A DNA stretch of 64,000 nucleotides, from the NCBI RefSeq assembly GCF_000255455.1, contig NZ_JH621260.1, forward strand, positions 39,699-103,698. Direction: 5' to 3'. Positions 18,707 to 27,815 of this stretch are shown here, piece by piece. Each line of letters starts with the position of its first letter. Positions within the stretch are counted from its first letter, which is position 1. The position numbers were made by a program, and so were the translations under genes. Below the pieces are notes generated by a model, which did no database searches, was not told where the DNA came from, and saw only the letters and a program-made list of their open reading frames with translations. Source of the DNA: Aquimarina agarilytica ZC1 (GTDB taxonomy: Bacteria > Bacteroidota > Bacteroidia > Flavobacteriales > Flavobacteriaceae).

Positions 18707-19728
18707 GTGATCCTATTTTAAAAGATATAATCTTAGACAAACAGACTGTTTTATTTAGGTCATCTAAGAATTCAAAAGAATTTGAAATTGTTTTAGATGT
18801 TTAAAATGATACTGTTTGGGCTACTGAATACCAAATAGCAGAATTGTTCGATAGAAATAGAACTGTTATTAACAAACATATAAAGAATATTTATAATGAT
18901 AAAGAGCTTGATATAAATTCAACTAGTGCAAAAATTGCACAAGTTCGAATAGAAGGAAATAGAAATGTTAAAAGAAAAATAAGCATATATAACTTAGATG
19001 TGATTATTTCTCTAGGATACAGAGTGAAGTCGCATGTTGGAATTGAATTTAGGAAGTGGGCAAGTACGAAGCTGAAAGAGTATCTGGTAAAGGGTTTTGC
19101 TATTAACGAGAGATTGTTGAAAGACAAAATTTTTAAAATTGAAAATTTAGAAAATGAAATTTCATATTTAAAAGAGAAGGAGTTTTATGTACAAAAGTCT
19201 TTAACAGATGGATTTTTATCAATAATAACAAATTATTCAAAATCGTTTGAATTACTAAGTAAATTCGATTCAAATAGTTTATCAACATCAAATTTAAAGA
19301 ATGATATTATTTATGTTATTAATTATGATGATGTTTACCAAGCTATATTAAAATTAAAAAACGAATTAATAAATAGAGGAGAGGCTAGTGATTTATTTGG
19401 AAACCCAAAAGACGATTCATTTAAAGGTATATTAGGTAGTATTTCTCAGACAGTTTTTGGAGAATTAGCTTATCCTAGTATTGAAGAACAAGCAGCTCAA
19501 TTGCTATATTCTATAATAAAAGGGCATGCTTTTAGTGATGGAAATAAAAGAATTGGTTCTTTTGTTTTTGTTTGGTTTTTAGAGCAAAATGAGTACGCTT
19601 TTTCAAAGAATCACCTTAGGAAGATTAATGAGAATACATTAGTAGCTTTAGCCTTAGTAGTTGCTCAAAGTTTACCAGAACAAAGAGAGTTAATGGTAAA
19701 ACTTATTATTAATTTAGTCAAAAATTAG
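18703..19728 (+). pseudogene. RhuM-Fic/Doc protein interrupted by one in-frame stop
   Basis: Reading from the ATG at 18703 gives 33 residues (ending FEIVLDV), a TAA at 18802-18804, and then the same frame continues NDTVWATEYQIAELF for over 300 codons. Joined, the product would be about 341 residues, normal for virulence RhuM proteins with a C-terminal Fic/Doc domain. The N-terminal half has a DNA-binding-like segment (TEYQIAELFDRNRTVINKHI). The Fic motif HAFSDGNKRIGSF starts at 19525 and is intact. Fic/Doc domains usually transfer AMP or phosphate to a target protein and often act as toxins. No frameshift is seen, so one base change (for example GAA or CAA to TAA) explains the break. Restart at a TTG at 18844 could still make a 294-residue protein. 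Confidence 0.75.
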
Positions 19729-19733
19729 TTTTT

Positions 19734-21086
19734 ATGCGCGTACATTTTATAGCAATAGGCGGGAGTGCCATGCACAATTTAGCTATTGCATTACATCAAA
19801 AGGGATATCAAGTAACTGGAAGTGATGATGCTATTTTTGAGCCTTCAAAATCAAGACTGGCCAAGTATGGTTTATTGCCGAGTACTACAGGTTGGAATGC
19901 CGAAAAAATAACCACAGCTTTAGATGCTGTTATTTTGGGAATGCATGCCAAAGCGAATAATCCAGAGTTGTTAAAGGCGCAAGAATTAGGCGTTGAAATA
20001 TACTCGTATCCCGAATATTTATACGAGCAATCAAAATTAAAATCTAGAGTAGTTATTGGTGGTTCACATGGAAAAACAACCATCACTTCCATGATTTTAC
20101 ATGTATTACATTACCATAACAAGGAAGTGGATTATATGGTAGGAGCCCAGTTAGAAGGTTTTGAAACCATGGTACACCTAACAGAACAAAATGATTTTAT
20201 AGTGTTGGAAGGCGATGAGTATTTATCCTCGCCCATTGACTTACGCCCTAAATTTCATTTATACAAACCCAATATTGCTTTGCTAAGCGGTATTGCTTGG
20301 GATCATATTAATGTGTTTAAAACCCTAGCAGATTACGAGGAGCAGTTTAAAATTTTTATTGATCAAATTACTCCAGGAGGTATTTTAATTTATAATGAAG
20401 AAGATCCAACAGTAAAACGTTTGGCTGAAGCTACAGAAAATCAAATTAGAAAAATACCTTATAAAACACCCGAATATTCCGTTGAAAACGGAGAAACCTT
20501 TATTGAAACTAATGAAGGTCCAATGCCCTTAGAAATTTTTGGAGCACATAACCTAAGTAATTTAGCAGGAGCCAAATGGATTTGTCAAAATATGGCAATT
20601 GACGAAGATGATTTTTATGAGGCTATAGCTAGTTTTAAAGGTGCATCAAAACGATTAGAAAAAATAGCAGAAGGTTCCAATGCTATAGCTTATAAGGATT
20701 TTGCGCATAGTCCTTCAAAAGTATCCGCTACAACAACAGCGGTTAAAAATCAATTTCCTACTAGAAATTTAGTGGCTTGTTTAGAGTTACATACCTATAG
20801 TAGTTTAAATGCTGAGTTTTTAAAACAATACAAAGGGGCATTAAATGCTGCGGATGAAGCGGTCGTATTTTACTCGCCCGAAGCTTTAGCGATAAAAAAG
20901 ATGGGCCCGATAAGTGAACAACAAATAAAAGAAGCCTTTACAAATAATAACTTGCAAGTTTTTACAGACTCAAAAGCTTTTAAAGATTTTTTATTTACTC
21001 AAAAATTTGATGATAAAACATTACTATTAATGAGTAGTGGGAATTATGGAGGCCTGGATTTTGAGGAGGTGAGGGAGTTATTTTAA
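19734..21086 (+). CDS. mpl: UDP-N-acetylmuramate:L-alanyl-gamma-D-glutamyl-meso-diaminopimelate ligase
   Basis: Mpl recycles the cell-wall tripeptide by joining it to UDP-MurNAc. The 450-residue protein is a Mur ligase: a Rossmann domain at the N-terminus (MRVHFIAIGGSAMHNLAIAL), an ATP-binding GGSHGKTTITSMI around residue 110, LEGDEYLSSPID, and a C-terminal domain with YKDFAHSPSKVSATTTAV, the Mpl/MurC-type motif. The N-terminal GGSAMHNLA separates it from MurC. It starts 5 bp after the RhuM-Fic remnant. A DUF4870 gene follows after 21 bp. Confidence 0.92.
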   Translation: MRVHFIAIGGSAMHNLAIALHQKGYQVTGSDDAIFEPSKSRLAKYGLLPSTTGWNAEKITTALDAVILGMHAKANNPELLKAQELGVEIYSYPEYLYEQSKLKSRVVIGGSHGKTTITSMILHVLHYHNKEVDYMVGAQLEGFETMVHLTEQNDFIVLEGDEYLSSPIDLRPKFHLYKPNIALLSGIAWDHINVFKTLADYEEQFKIFIDQITPGGILIYNEEDPTVKRLAEATENQIRKIPYKTPEYSVENGETFIETNEGPMPLEIFGAHNLSNLAGAKWICQNMAIDEDDFYEAIASFKGASKRLEKIAEGSNAIAYKDFAHSPSKVSATTTAVKNQFPTRNLVACLELHTYSSLNAEFLKQYKGALNAADEAVVFYSPEALAIKKMGPISEQQIKEAFTNNNLQVFTDSKAFKDFLFTQKFDDKTLLLMSSGNYGGLDFEEVRELF

Positions 21087-21107
21087 ATACTTAAAAAGAA
21101 AATACCA

Positions 21108-21482
21108 ATGGAAAATTCTTTAGAAAAATCCAATTTTAGACCCTGGGATATGGAGCTAAAGCAATTTTGTGTTTTAATGCATATAGCACAATTTGCAGGT
21201 TATGTAATCCCTTTGGCAGGTTTTGTATTGCCATTTATCATGTGGCATAATTTTAAGGATAAAAATGAGAGTATTGATCAACATGGTAAAAATATTGTGA
21301 ATTGGATGATAAGTGCAGTAATCTATGGAGCACTATTTGGAGTACTTTGTTTTTTTCTAATTGGCTTTCCTTTGTTATTTGTTTTAGGTGCTTGTGCTAC
21401 CATATTCCCAATTCTAGGAGCATTAAAAGCGAATGAAGGTAATTTTTATAAATATCCCTTTACCATTGAGTTTTTTAAATAA
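21108..21482 (+). CDS. DUF4870 domain-containing membrane protein
   Basis: The 124-residue protein has about three hydrophobic segments and the family features FVLPFIMWHNFKDKNESIDQHGKNIVNWM. DUF4870 proteins are small Tic20-like membrane proteins of unknown role. It follows mpl by 21 bp and may be co-transcribed with it. Confidence 0.85.
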   Translation: MENSLEKSNFRPWDMELKQFCVLMHIAQFAGYVIPLAGFVLPFIMWHNFKDKNESIDQHGKNIVNWMISAVIYGALFGVLCFFLIGFPLLFVLGACATIFPILGALKANEGNFYKYPFTIEFFK

Positions 21483-21590
21483 GGTCGAATTAAGGGATGT
21501 TTCAAATCTAATTTAATACAACAAATTCATTTAAGGCAAGGTATCTAAAAGACAAATGCAATTATAATTGTGTTGTAGTGATTTATATAA

Positions 21591-22028
21591 CTACACCCCA
21601 AATTGCCTTAAATGATGATCGAGGTGCTTGTATTCTAAAATGCCCCATTGATCGTGGGTAAACGTTCCAAAAAGTGGATGTGGATTCCAATCGGTTCTAT
21701 CTTTTAATTGATGAGTTTGTTCAATTAAGTCAATAATTTTAGATTTTTCGTTATCAAAATCTTTTTGTTCTGTAGCTACTAAACCTTTAGCCGTGGGGAG
21801 GTTTTTTTTGAATGGGCGCTCATTATAAAGTGTTTTTTTAAACAGTTTCATAAAAAATTTACCATTACCTAAATTTTCGTTCTTTATAGCAATTTTTAAC
21901 GGATATTGACAATGCCAAAGCATTTGTCCCGAGTTCATTTTTCCCCATTGAGCGGCACTTTTTTCTGAAAGTTGATCAATACGATTTTTTATTTCTTCCT
22001 TTGCTTGATAGTCAAAGATTGATTTCAT
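21591..22028 (-). CDS. DUF1569 (DinB-like) domain-containing protein
   Basis: This 145-residue protein has the DinB/YfiT-like four-helix layout of DUF1569. AQWGKMNSGQMLWHCQYPL supplies one likely metal-binding His and HPLFGTFTHDQWGILEYKHLDHHLRQF the others. The family is found in many Bacteroidota; its function is unknown. It is transcribed against mpl-DUF4870 and stands alone. Confidence 0.82.
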   Translation of the reverse strand: MKSIFDYQAKEEIKNRIDQLSEKSAAQWGKMNSGQMLWHCQYPLKIAIKNENLGNGKFFMKLFKKTLYNERPFKKNLPTAKGLVATEQKDFDNEKSKIIDLIEQTHQLKDRTDWNPHPLFGTFTHDQWGILEYKHLDHHLRQFGV

Positions 22029-22149
22029 TGTTTATTTTTTTAATTAGCATATTAAAAATAAACAATATCAAATGAAATTTATTACTCATAACAAATTAAA
22101 ATAATACTATTTAATAAAGCATAAGTATTTATTCGCTATCAGGTTTAAT

Positions 22150-22515
22150 ACCTCGAGGCTTGCCTCGTTAATTATTACTATTTTGTGACTCGATGTCCCA
22201 AAATAGTAAATATATCCATAAGAGTCATAATGTTACAGTTTTGCTGTATCATTTGGTGAGTAGTGCTAAATATGGAAGAGTAGTATTTTGATAGCACGGG
22301 AAGTTTTTCGACGTTGCCCAGAGGTGAAAAAACAATTATGGGGAGGCGAATTTTGGGGCAAGGGGTATTTTGTTAATACAGTTGGTCAACATGGCACAGA
22401 ACAGATGATTGCAAAATATGTCAAAAATCAAGGGATTGAAGAAGAGTATAAGGTTTTGAAAAAAGATAATCAGCTAAAATTATTTTAATGCCTCGTGGGC
22501 TTGCCCCGAGGATTA
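22150..22515 (+). mobile_element. Decayed IS200/IS605-like element or RAYT-type remnant
   Basis: Hairpins bracket a truncated transposase reading frame. The left end has CGAGGC-tt-GCCTCG at 22154-22167, then an inverted repeat CTATTTTG/CAAAATAG at 22178-22206. The right end has a perfect CCTCG-t-GGGC-tt-GCCC-CGAGG hairpin at 22491-22511, three bases after the transposase stop. Subterminal hairpins rather than long inverted repeats are typical of IS200/IS605 elements. Only about 370 bp remain, so the 5' half of the transposase is lost. Confidence 0.6.
22270..22488 (+). pseudogene. C-terminal fragment of an IS200/IS605 TnpA-type transposase
   Basis: The frame opens at 22270 and encodes about 72 residues, including EVFRRCPEVKKQLWGG, GYFVNTVGQHG and IAKYVKNQG, the C-terminal half of a Y1 (HUH) transposase. 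The last motif carries the likely nucleophilic tyrosine. The HUH half is missing and there is a stop directly upstream, so the fragment cannot be active. It lies between the two hairpin ends. Confidence 0.65.
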
Positions 22516-22572
22516 TTTACTTGTTTGTTTTTAAGTGATTTGTGTTTGTTACTTTTAGGAAAGCAAAAGTAT

Positions 22573-22719
22573 TTAGACCACTTTAACCATTGATTGCTCT
22601 AGTTTAGTTATTAGTTTTTTGCGAACTTCAACAGATTTCAAAATATTATCTAACGATCTTCTGGTTACTACCGAATTTTTATTGGTTGCATTAAAATTTG
22701 GGGTTGGATAAAGTTCCAT
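22573..22719 (-). CDS. Possible small protein of 48 residues
   Basis: A minus-strand frame from the ATG at 22719 to the TAA at 22573 encodes 48 residues beginning MELYPTPNFNATNKNS and rich in Lys and Val, with RRSLDNILKSVEVRKKL in the middle. I do not recognise it. It lies between the transposase remnant and radC, with no evident ribosome-binding site (normal in this phylum). It may be a real small protein, a remnant, or chance. Confidence 0.3.
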   Translation of the reverse strand: MELYPTPNFNATNKNSVVTRRSLDNILKSVEVRKKLITKLEQSMVKVV

Positions 22720-22934
22720 TTTTGAGTTTTTTAAGATTAGATTATTAGTTAGTATGTTATTAGTAAAACAAATGAGGATAAAAAAACCCTACTTAATTTT
22801 TAGTATGTGTGCTGTTTTTATTAAAATAATAAAATAACCTGTGGAAAAATGAGGAAATTTCAATAGTGTTTTTTTTGAGAAGAGATTGAAGTAGCTTTTT
22901 TAGATTTTTGAATAAAATAATTAACTTGTTCGTT

Positions 22935-23627
22935 ATGAGTGATTTTAATTTTCCAATAACACAATGGAGCGAGGCCGATAAACCAAGAGAAAAACTAGTA
23001 GAGCGCGGGAAAAAATCTTTGACAGATGCAGAATTACTCGGAATATTAATAGGTTCGGGTAGTAGGAATGAATCTGCGGTGAATTTATGTAAACGTATTT
23101 TAGCCAGTGTGGATAATAATTTAAATGAGCTTTCACGATTATCAGTAGCTCAGCTCACTAAGTTTAAAGGTATTGGCGAAGCCAAGGCGATTACTATTGT
23201 AGCGGGTTTGGAAATTGGCAGAAGACAGCAATTGCAAGATGTGCCTTTGCAGCCAGTAATTACTTCGAGTAATGATGCTTTTGTTTTAATGCAACCTTTA
23301 ATAGGTGATCTAAATCATGAAGAATTTTGGGTGGTGTTTTTAAATAATGCCAATAAGGTGATTCATCGAAAAATGTTAAGTAGTGGTGGGCAAACAGGGA
23401 CATTGATTGATGTGCGCATGGTGTTTAAATTAGCGTTGGAAATTTCGGCTGTAGCATTAATACTTGTACATAATCACCCAAGTGGTAAATTAATACCAAG
23501 CCAAGCAGATATTCAAATTACTGAACAAATCAAAAATGCAGGTGTAGTATTAACCATAAAAGTATTGGATCATTTAATTGTTACCGAAAAAGATTATTAT
23601 AGCTTTGCTGATAAAGGAAGTTTATAA
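22935..23627 (+). CDS. radC: RadC family JAB-domain protein
   Basis: The protein has an N-terminal helix-hairpin-helix part (LTKFKGIGEAKA) and a C-terminal JAB/MPN metalloprotease-like domain with LVHNHPSGKLIPSQAD. I chose the ATG at 22935 (MSDFNFPITQWSEADKPREK) because it gives the family's standard start; a TTG at 22908 would add nine residues. The length is 230 residues. The role of RadC in repair is disputed. The gene is followed after 15 bp by a GNAT acetyltransferase. Confidence 0.92.
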   Translation: MSDFNFPITQWSEADKPREKLVERGKKSLTDAELLGILIGSGSRNESAVNLCKRILASVDNNLNELSRLSVAQLTKFKGIGEAKAITIVAGLEIGRRQQLQDVPLQPVITSSNDAFVLMQPLIGDLNHEEFWVVFLNNANKVIHRKMLSSGGQTGTLIDVRMVFKLALEISAVALILVHNHPSGKLIPSQADIQITEQIKNAGVVLTIKVLDHLIVTEKDYYSFADKGSL

Positions 23628-23642
23628 CCACTAATTTTAGTA

Positions 23643-24137
23643 ATGATACGAAATGCGACTTTAGAAGATGCTTTTGAATTAGCAGAGATTTACAATTATT
23701 ATATTCTTAATTCAACGATTACTTTTGAAGAGACAAGGATTGATGCTGAAGAAATGAAAAGTAGAATGGAGTCAATAATTGAAGAGTTTCCTTGGCTTGT
23801 TTATGAATCAAATGGACAAATAATAGGATATGCTTATGCCTCAAAATGGAAAGGACGTTGTGCATACAAGCATTCGGTTGAAAGTACGGTGTATTTAAAA
23901 AATGGCGAAGAAGCCAAAGGAGTGGGGACTTTATTGTATACTGAGTTGATAAAACGTCTTTCTAAAATTCAGATTCATGCAATAATAGGTGGTATAGCAC
24001 TTCCTAATAAAGCTAGTATTAGTTTGCATAAAAAATTAGGGTTTCAACAGGTGGCTCATTTTAAGGAAGTGGGCTATAAATTTGAAAAATGGATTGATGT
24101 TACTTATTGGGAATTACTAATTAATAATCACAAGTAG
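23643..24137 (+). CDS. GNAT N-acetyltransferase, phosphinothricin-acetyltransferase-like
   Basis: The 164-residue protein starts MIRNATLEDAFELAEIYNYY, typical of the Pat/YncA branch of GNAT enzymes. The N-terminal half includes STITFEE. The acetyl-CoA loop region is EAKGVGTLLYTELIKRL, followed by NKASISLHKKLGFQQV. Such enzymes acetylate amino-acid-like amines, for example methionine sulfoximine. It lies between radC and the deacetylase-like gene with short gaps, so it is probably in that operon. Confidence 0.88.
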   Translation: MIRNATLEDAFELAEIYNYYILNSTITFEETRIDAEEMKSRMESIIEEFPWLVYESNGQIIGYAYASKWKGRCAYKHSVESTVYLKNGEEAKGVGTLLYTELIKRLSKIQIHAIIGGIALPNKASISLHKKLGFQQVAHFKEVGYKFEKWIDVTYWELLINNHK

Positions 24138-24154
24138 TTCAGAAAAAAAGAAAT

Positions 24155-25450
24155 ATGCTGTTAATTTATACGCAAAAAACAAGTCCACGGTTACGTTATA
24201 TTGCCAAGCAATTATTTGAACGTATTTTGGGTATATCGGTTGATTTTACCACTAAAATTGAAAGCTTTGTTGCTCATAATGGACCTAAATTGTCTTATGG
24301 AAAGCAGCCTTTAGGGAAGGAATTATTTTTTCAGAGTGTATCCTTATTATTTGAAAAGGGGATTTCCGAAGAGGTAGTAACGGTTCGAGAATGGGAAGGT
24401 ATTCCTTGTTTTTTTAATGTACCCCATGCCGAGAGTGCGTTACCTTTTGATGTTTTTGCAGCTAGTTTTTATTTATTAAGTAGGTATGAAGAATATTTAC
24501 CACAAGTAAAAGATAATTTGGTGCGTTTTATGGCCAGTTCAAGTATTGCTTACGAACATCAATTTTTGCAACTCCCTATAGTGGATATCTGGGCATTAAA
24601 AATAAAAGAAAAGTTACAAGAGCGTTTTGAAGATATTCAATTTTCGCCAAATGAGTTTTCAACCCAAATAGTTTGTGAAGTTAGCGAAGCTTTAGCTTAC
24701 AGGAAAAAAGGATGGTTTCGGAGTATAGAAAGTTTTGGGAATGATCTGTTAAACTTGAGATTTAAGCGCACTTTTATCCAATGTAAAGTGGTCTTAGGAT
24801 TGCAAAAAGATCCTTACCACACGTATAATTATATTATTAATAAAACGAAAACAGGAAAAGCGGATTTAAGTTTCTTTTTTGGTTTAGGAGATTATTCCTT
24901 GCATGAAAAGAGTAATTACCACCATAGTCAGACCTATCAACGACTCATAAAATCCATTGGAGATTATTGTAAAGTTGGAATGCGGCTGTCGTTTGATGCT
25001 CAAAAGAATTTAATAGCATTGAAAAATGAAAAAAAGCGTTTTGAAAAAATTACGCATCGTAGTTTAAATCAAACTTTTTGTCAGTATTCAAAAATTAATT
25101 TACCCACTACTTATCGTGATTTAATAGAACAAGAGGTCACTTTTGACTATTCAATGGGGTATCAGGATAATTCGGGTTTTAGGGCAGGCACCTGTACCCC
25201 TTTTTTATTTTATGATTTGGAATATGAAATCCAAACGCCATTAATGCTCATGCCTTATTGCTTATCCGAAAAGGCGTTTATAAAAATCACTTCTCCAGAA
25301 AAGGCAATACAACAAGCTAGTGTACTTGTGGATCAAGTAAAAAAAGTAAATGGAAAGTTAATTATACATATCAATAATCAACTTTTTGATACCACACAGC
25401 AGCGTTCTCGTTTTTGGAAACAAGTATTTGATTATTTTGTGTCTATTTAG
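24155..25450 (+). CDS. Polysaccharide-deacetylase-like protein (DUF7033 plus NodB-like region)
   Basis: The 431-residue protein begins with a domain found before deacetylase domains in Bacteroidota (ASFYLLSRYEEYLP near residue 105). The C-terminal half has the order of a NodB-type barrel, including FFFGLGDYSLHEKSNYHHSQTY and FDYSMGYQDNSGFRAGTCTP. The usual metal-binding Asp-Asp pair is not obvious in my reading, so activity is uncertain. No signal peptide is seen. It follows the GNAT gene by 17 bp. Confidence 0.7.
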   Translation: MLLIYTQKTSPRLRYIAKQLFERILGISVDFTTKIESFVAHNGPKLSYGKQPLGKELFFQSVSLLFEKGISEEVVTVREWEGIPCFFNVPHAESALPFDVFAASFYLLSRYEEYLPQVKDNLVRFMASSSIAYEHQFLQLPIVDIWALKIKEKLQERFEDIQFSPNEFSTQIVCEVSEALAYRKKGWFRSIESFGNDLLNLRFKRTFIQCKVVLGLQKDPYHTYNYIINKTKTGKADLSFFFGLGDYSLHEKSNYHHSQTYQRLIKSIGDYCKVGMRLSFDAQKNLIALKNEKKRFEKITHRSLNQTFCQYSKINLPTTYRDLIEQEVTFDYSMGYQDNSGFRAGTCTPFLFYDLEYEIQTPLMLMPYCLSEKAFIKITSPEKAIQQASVLVDQVKKVNGKLIIHINNQLFDTTQQRSRFWKQVFDYFVSI

Positions 25451-25511
25451 TTTTTTAATTTTATTTTTAGATCAAAAGGACTACTTTAGGAATCTTAAAA
25501 TCAGAGTTCAT

Positions 25512-26348
25512 ATGAATAAAAAGCAATTAATTTCAGGTATTATATTCATATTTTTTAGCATTACAGCTTTTGCACAAGTATTAAATGACTATAAATATGT
25601 AATGGTACCTGCACAGTTTACGTTTCAAAAAGAAGAACATCAATATAATTTTAACCGATTAACAAAGTTTTTACTTGAAAAATATGATTTTGATGCGATA
25701 ATTCAAGGAGAAAATCTTCCTGAAAATTTGAATGGATGCGAGGCATTATTGGCAAATGTAGTAAAAGGAAAAGGCTTTTTAAAAACAATGCTTACTTTAG
25801 AGTTAAAGGATTGTAAGGGGCAGGTGTTGTTTAGATCAATTGATGGGGTGAGTAGAGAAAAAGATTTTAAGAAATCTTACCATGAAGCTATTCGAAATGC
25901 TTTTAAAGATCCCAAATTAGCGAGGCATCATTATGAGAAAAAAGTATTAACCGCAGCGGCGGTTTCTAATGCTGGAGCCTTAGCCGTTGGTAATAATATA
26001 CCAACATCAATTCCTAGAGTGGTGGCAGAACCAACAGTTGCAGTATCAATATCTAAGCCTAACCATGCTGTTGCTAAAAAGAAGATAGCTTTAGCATCAA
26101 AAGATTTACAACTGGAGCTACTTGATAAAGAATATATATTTAAGGCGACTCGTATGGGCTATGATATTTATCAAAATGGAATAAAATTAGGCAATGCAAT
26201 TATTGGCGAAAATAAAACCCAATATATAGTAACTGCAGGAGCGTTAAGTGGTACAGGTTTTTTTGATGATTTTGGAAATTTTGTATTGCAGCGTGTTAAC
26301 CCTGTCAATAAAAAAACAATCACGGATACCATGGCACGTATGAATTAA
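25512..26348 (+). CDS. Secreted protein of unknown function
   Basis: I chose the ATG at 25512 because it starts a clear signal peptide (residues 1-21, ending AFAQ). The longer open frame upstream overlaps the previous gene. The mature part has NDYKYVMVPAQFTFQKEEHQYN and KFLLEKYDFDAIIQGE; this start occurs in Bacteroidota proteins of unknown role. The last 70 residues contain LLDKEYIFKATRMGYDIYQNG and IGENKTQYIV. A Pro/Ala/Val linker joins them. It follows the deacetylase-like gene by 61 bp. Confidence 0.72.
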   Translation: MNKKQLISGIIFIFFSITAFAQVLNDYKYVMVPAQFTFQKEEHQYNFNRLTKFLLEKYDFDAIIQGENLPENLNGCEALLANVVKGKGFLKTMLTLELKDCKGQVLFRSIDGVSREKDFKKSYHEAIRNAFKDPKLARHHYEKKVLTAAAVSNAGALAVGNNIPTSIPRVVAEPTVAVSISKPNHAVAKKKIALASKDLQLELLDKEYIFKATRMGYDIYQNGIKLGNAIIGENKTQYIVTAGALSGTGFFDDFGNFVLQRVNPVNKKTITDTMARMN

Positions 26349-26388
26349 AGAATTAACTCCATTTTTTAGCGTGCGACATCGACAAAAC

Positions 26389-27663
26389 TTAGTACTTGTA
26401 CTTAGTCCATAATTTTTTCAAAAGAATTCTGATACTATTTTCTTTGCTATTAGCGCCGGGTTTGTAAAGTAGGGTTCCCGAAATTTCTGGAGGTAAAAAT
26501 TCTTGGTTCACAAAATTACCTTCGTAATTGTGTGCATACTTATAATCCTCACCGTAACCAAGCTGTTTCATTAACTTAGTAGGGGCATTTCTTAAATGTA
26601 GAGGAATAGATAAATCCCCTGTTTGTTTTACCAATTGTTGTGCTTCGTTGATGGCCATATATGAAGCATTACTTTTAGGAGATGTAGCCAGGTATATAGT
26701 GCATTGACTCAAAATAATTCGTGCCTCGGGATAGCCAACAGCAGTTGCGGCACTAAAGCAATTATTAGCCATAACTAGTGCAGTGGGGTTGGCTAATCCA
26801 ATATCCTCAGAAGCTAAAATAATAAGTCTACGGGCAATAAATTTTAAGTCTTCACCGCCTTCAATCATTCGGGCTAACCAATATACCGCAGCATTGGGGT
26901 CCGAACCCCGGACAGATTTGATAAAAGCAGAAATAATATCGTAATGTTGTTCGCCAGTTTTATCATATCGAGCAGGGTTTTGTTGGACTAATTGGGTTAC
27001 CGAATCATTGGTAATTGTAATAGTATTGGTATTGAAACTAGCAATAACCAGTTCAAAAATATTAAGCAATTTTCGGGCATCTCCTCCGCTTAAACGTAAC
27101 AGGGCTTCAGTTTCTTTAAGCTGTATTGTTTTTTTAGCGAGTACATCGTCTTTTTCAATAGCACGTTCTAGTAATGCAACAAGTTCCTCTTTGTTAAAGG
27201 CTTTTAAAGTATATACTTGACAGCGGGAGAGCAGAGCGGGAATAACTTCAAAACTGGGGTTCTCAGTAGTGGCGCCTATGAGTGTTACCCAGCCTTTTTC
27301 AACAGCGCCTAGCAATGAATCTTGTTGAGATTTGCTAAACCGATGAATCTCATCAATAAAAAGGATAGGGTTTTTAGTTGTAAATAGACCGCCATCTTTT
27401 TTAGCTCTGTCAATAACTTCTCGAACATCTTTTACTCCACTATTAATGGCACTCAATGAATAAAAAGGACGATCCGAGGTTTCTGCAATAATAGTAGCTA
27501 AGGTAGTTTTACCCACTCCAGGAGGGCCCCATAAAATTAATGATGGAATAATTCCTTTTTTTAGTTGAAATGCCAAAGCACCTTTTGGGCCAACAAGGTG
27601 CTGCTGACTTAAATAATCCTGTAGTGATTTTGGTCTTATACGTTCGGCAAGTGGAGTTGTCAT
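26389..27663 (-). CDS. rarA: Replication-associated recombination AAA ATPase (RarA/MgsA)
   Basis: RarA acts at stalled replication forks. The protein has Walker A GPPGVGKTTLAT at about residue 50, Walker B ILFIDEIHRFSKSQ, sensor GATTENPSFEV, and a C-terminal MgsA part (SDRPF, RGSDPNAAVYWLARM, YPEARIILSQCTIYLA). I chose the ATG at 27663 (MTTPLAERIRPK); an upstream ATG at 27690 would add nine atypical residues. The length is 424 residues, as usual. Confidence 0.94.
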   Translation of the reverse strand: MTTPLAERIRPKSLQDYLSQQHLVGPKGALAFQLKKGIIPSLILWGPPGVGKTTLATIIAETSDRPFYSLSAINSGVKDVREVIDRAKKDGGLFTTKNPILFIDEIHRFSKSQQDSLLGAVEKGWVTLIGATTENPSFEVIPALLSRCQVYTLKAFNKEELVALLERAIEKDDVLAKKTIQLKETEALLRLSGGDARKLLNIFELVIASFNTNTITITNDSVTQLVQQNPARYDKTGEQHYDIISAFIKSVRGSDPNAAVYWLARMIEGGEDLKFIARRLIILASEDIGLANPTALVMANNCFSAATAVGYPEARIILSQCTIYLATSPKSNASYMAINEAQQLVKQTGDLSIPLHLRNAPTKLMKQLGYGEDYKYAHNYEGNFVNQEFLPPEISGTLLYKPGANSKENSIRILLKKLWTKYKY

Positions 27664-27815
27664 ATGGCAAAAATAGCCCTTATGAATCAATTTATACAGC
27701 GGAAAAGCGCATGAATTATTCTTGATTTTTATACATTAGGATTGGTGTTCATGCTGACAATATTTCATACAAGTAAGTTTTGGACAGCTTGTTGACTAAT
27801 TTATTTGAAAAACTC

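Noticed and set aside
18844..19728. The 294-residue frame as the full RhuM-Fic gene
   Set aside because: It starts at a TTG inside a frame that continues upstream over a single stop codon to a natural ATG; treated as a broken gene.
22288..22488. The 66-residue open frame as an intact gene
   Set aside because: It lacks the N-terminal half of the transposase and is flanked by hairpin ends, so it is listed as a remnant.
25386..25511. A longer start for the secreted protein at 25512
   Set aside because: The extra 42 residues overlap the previous gene and precede a clear signal peptide.
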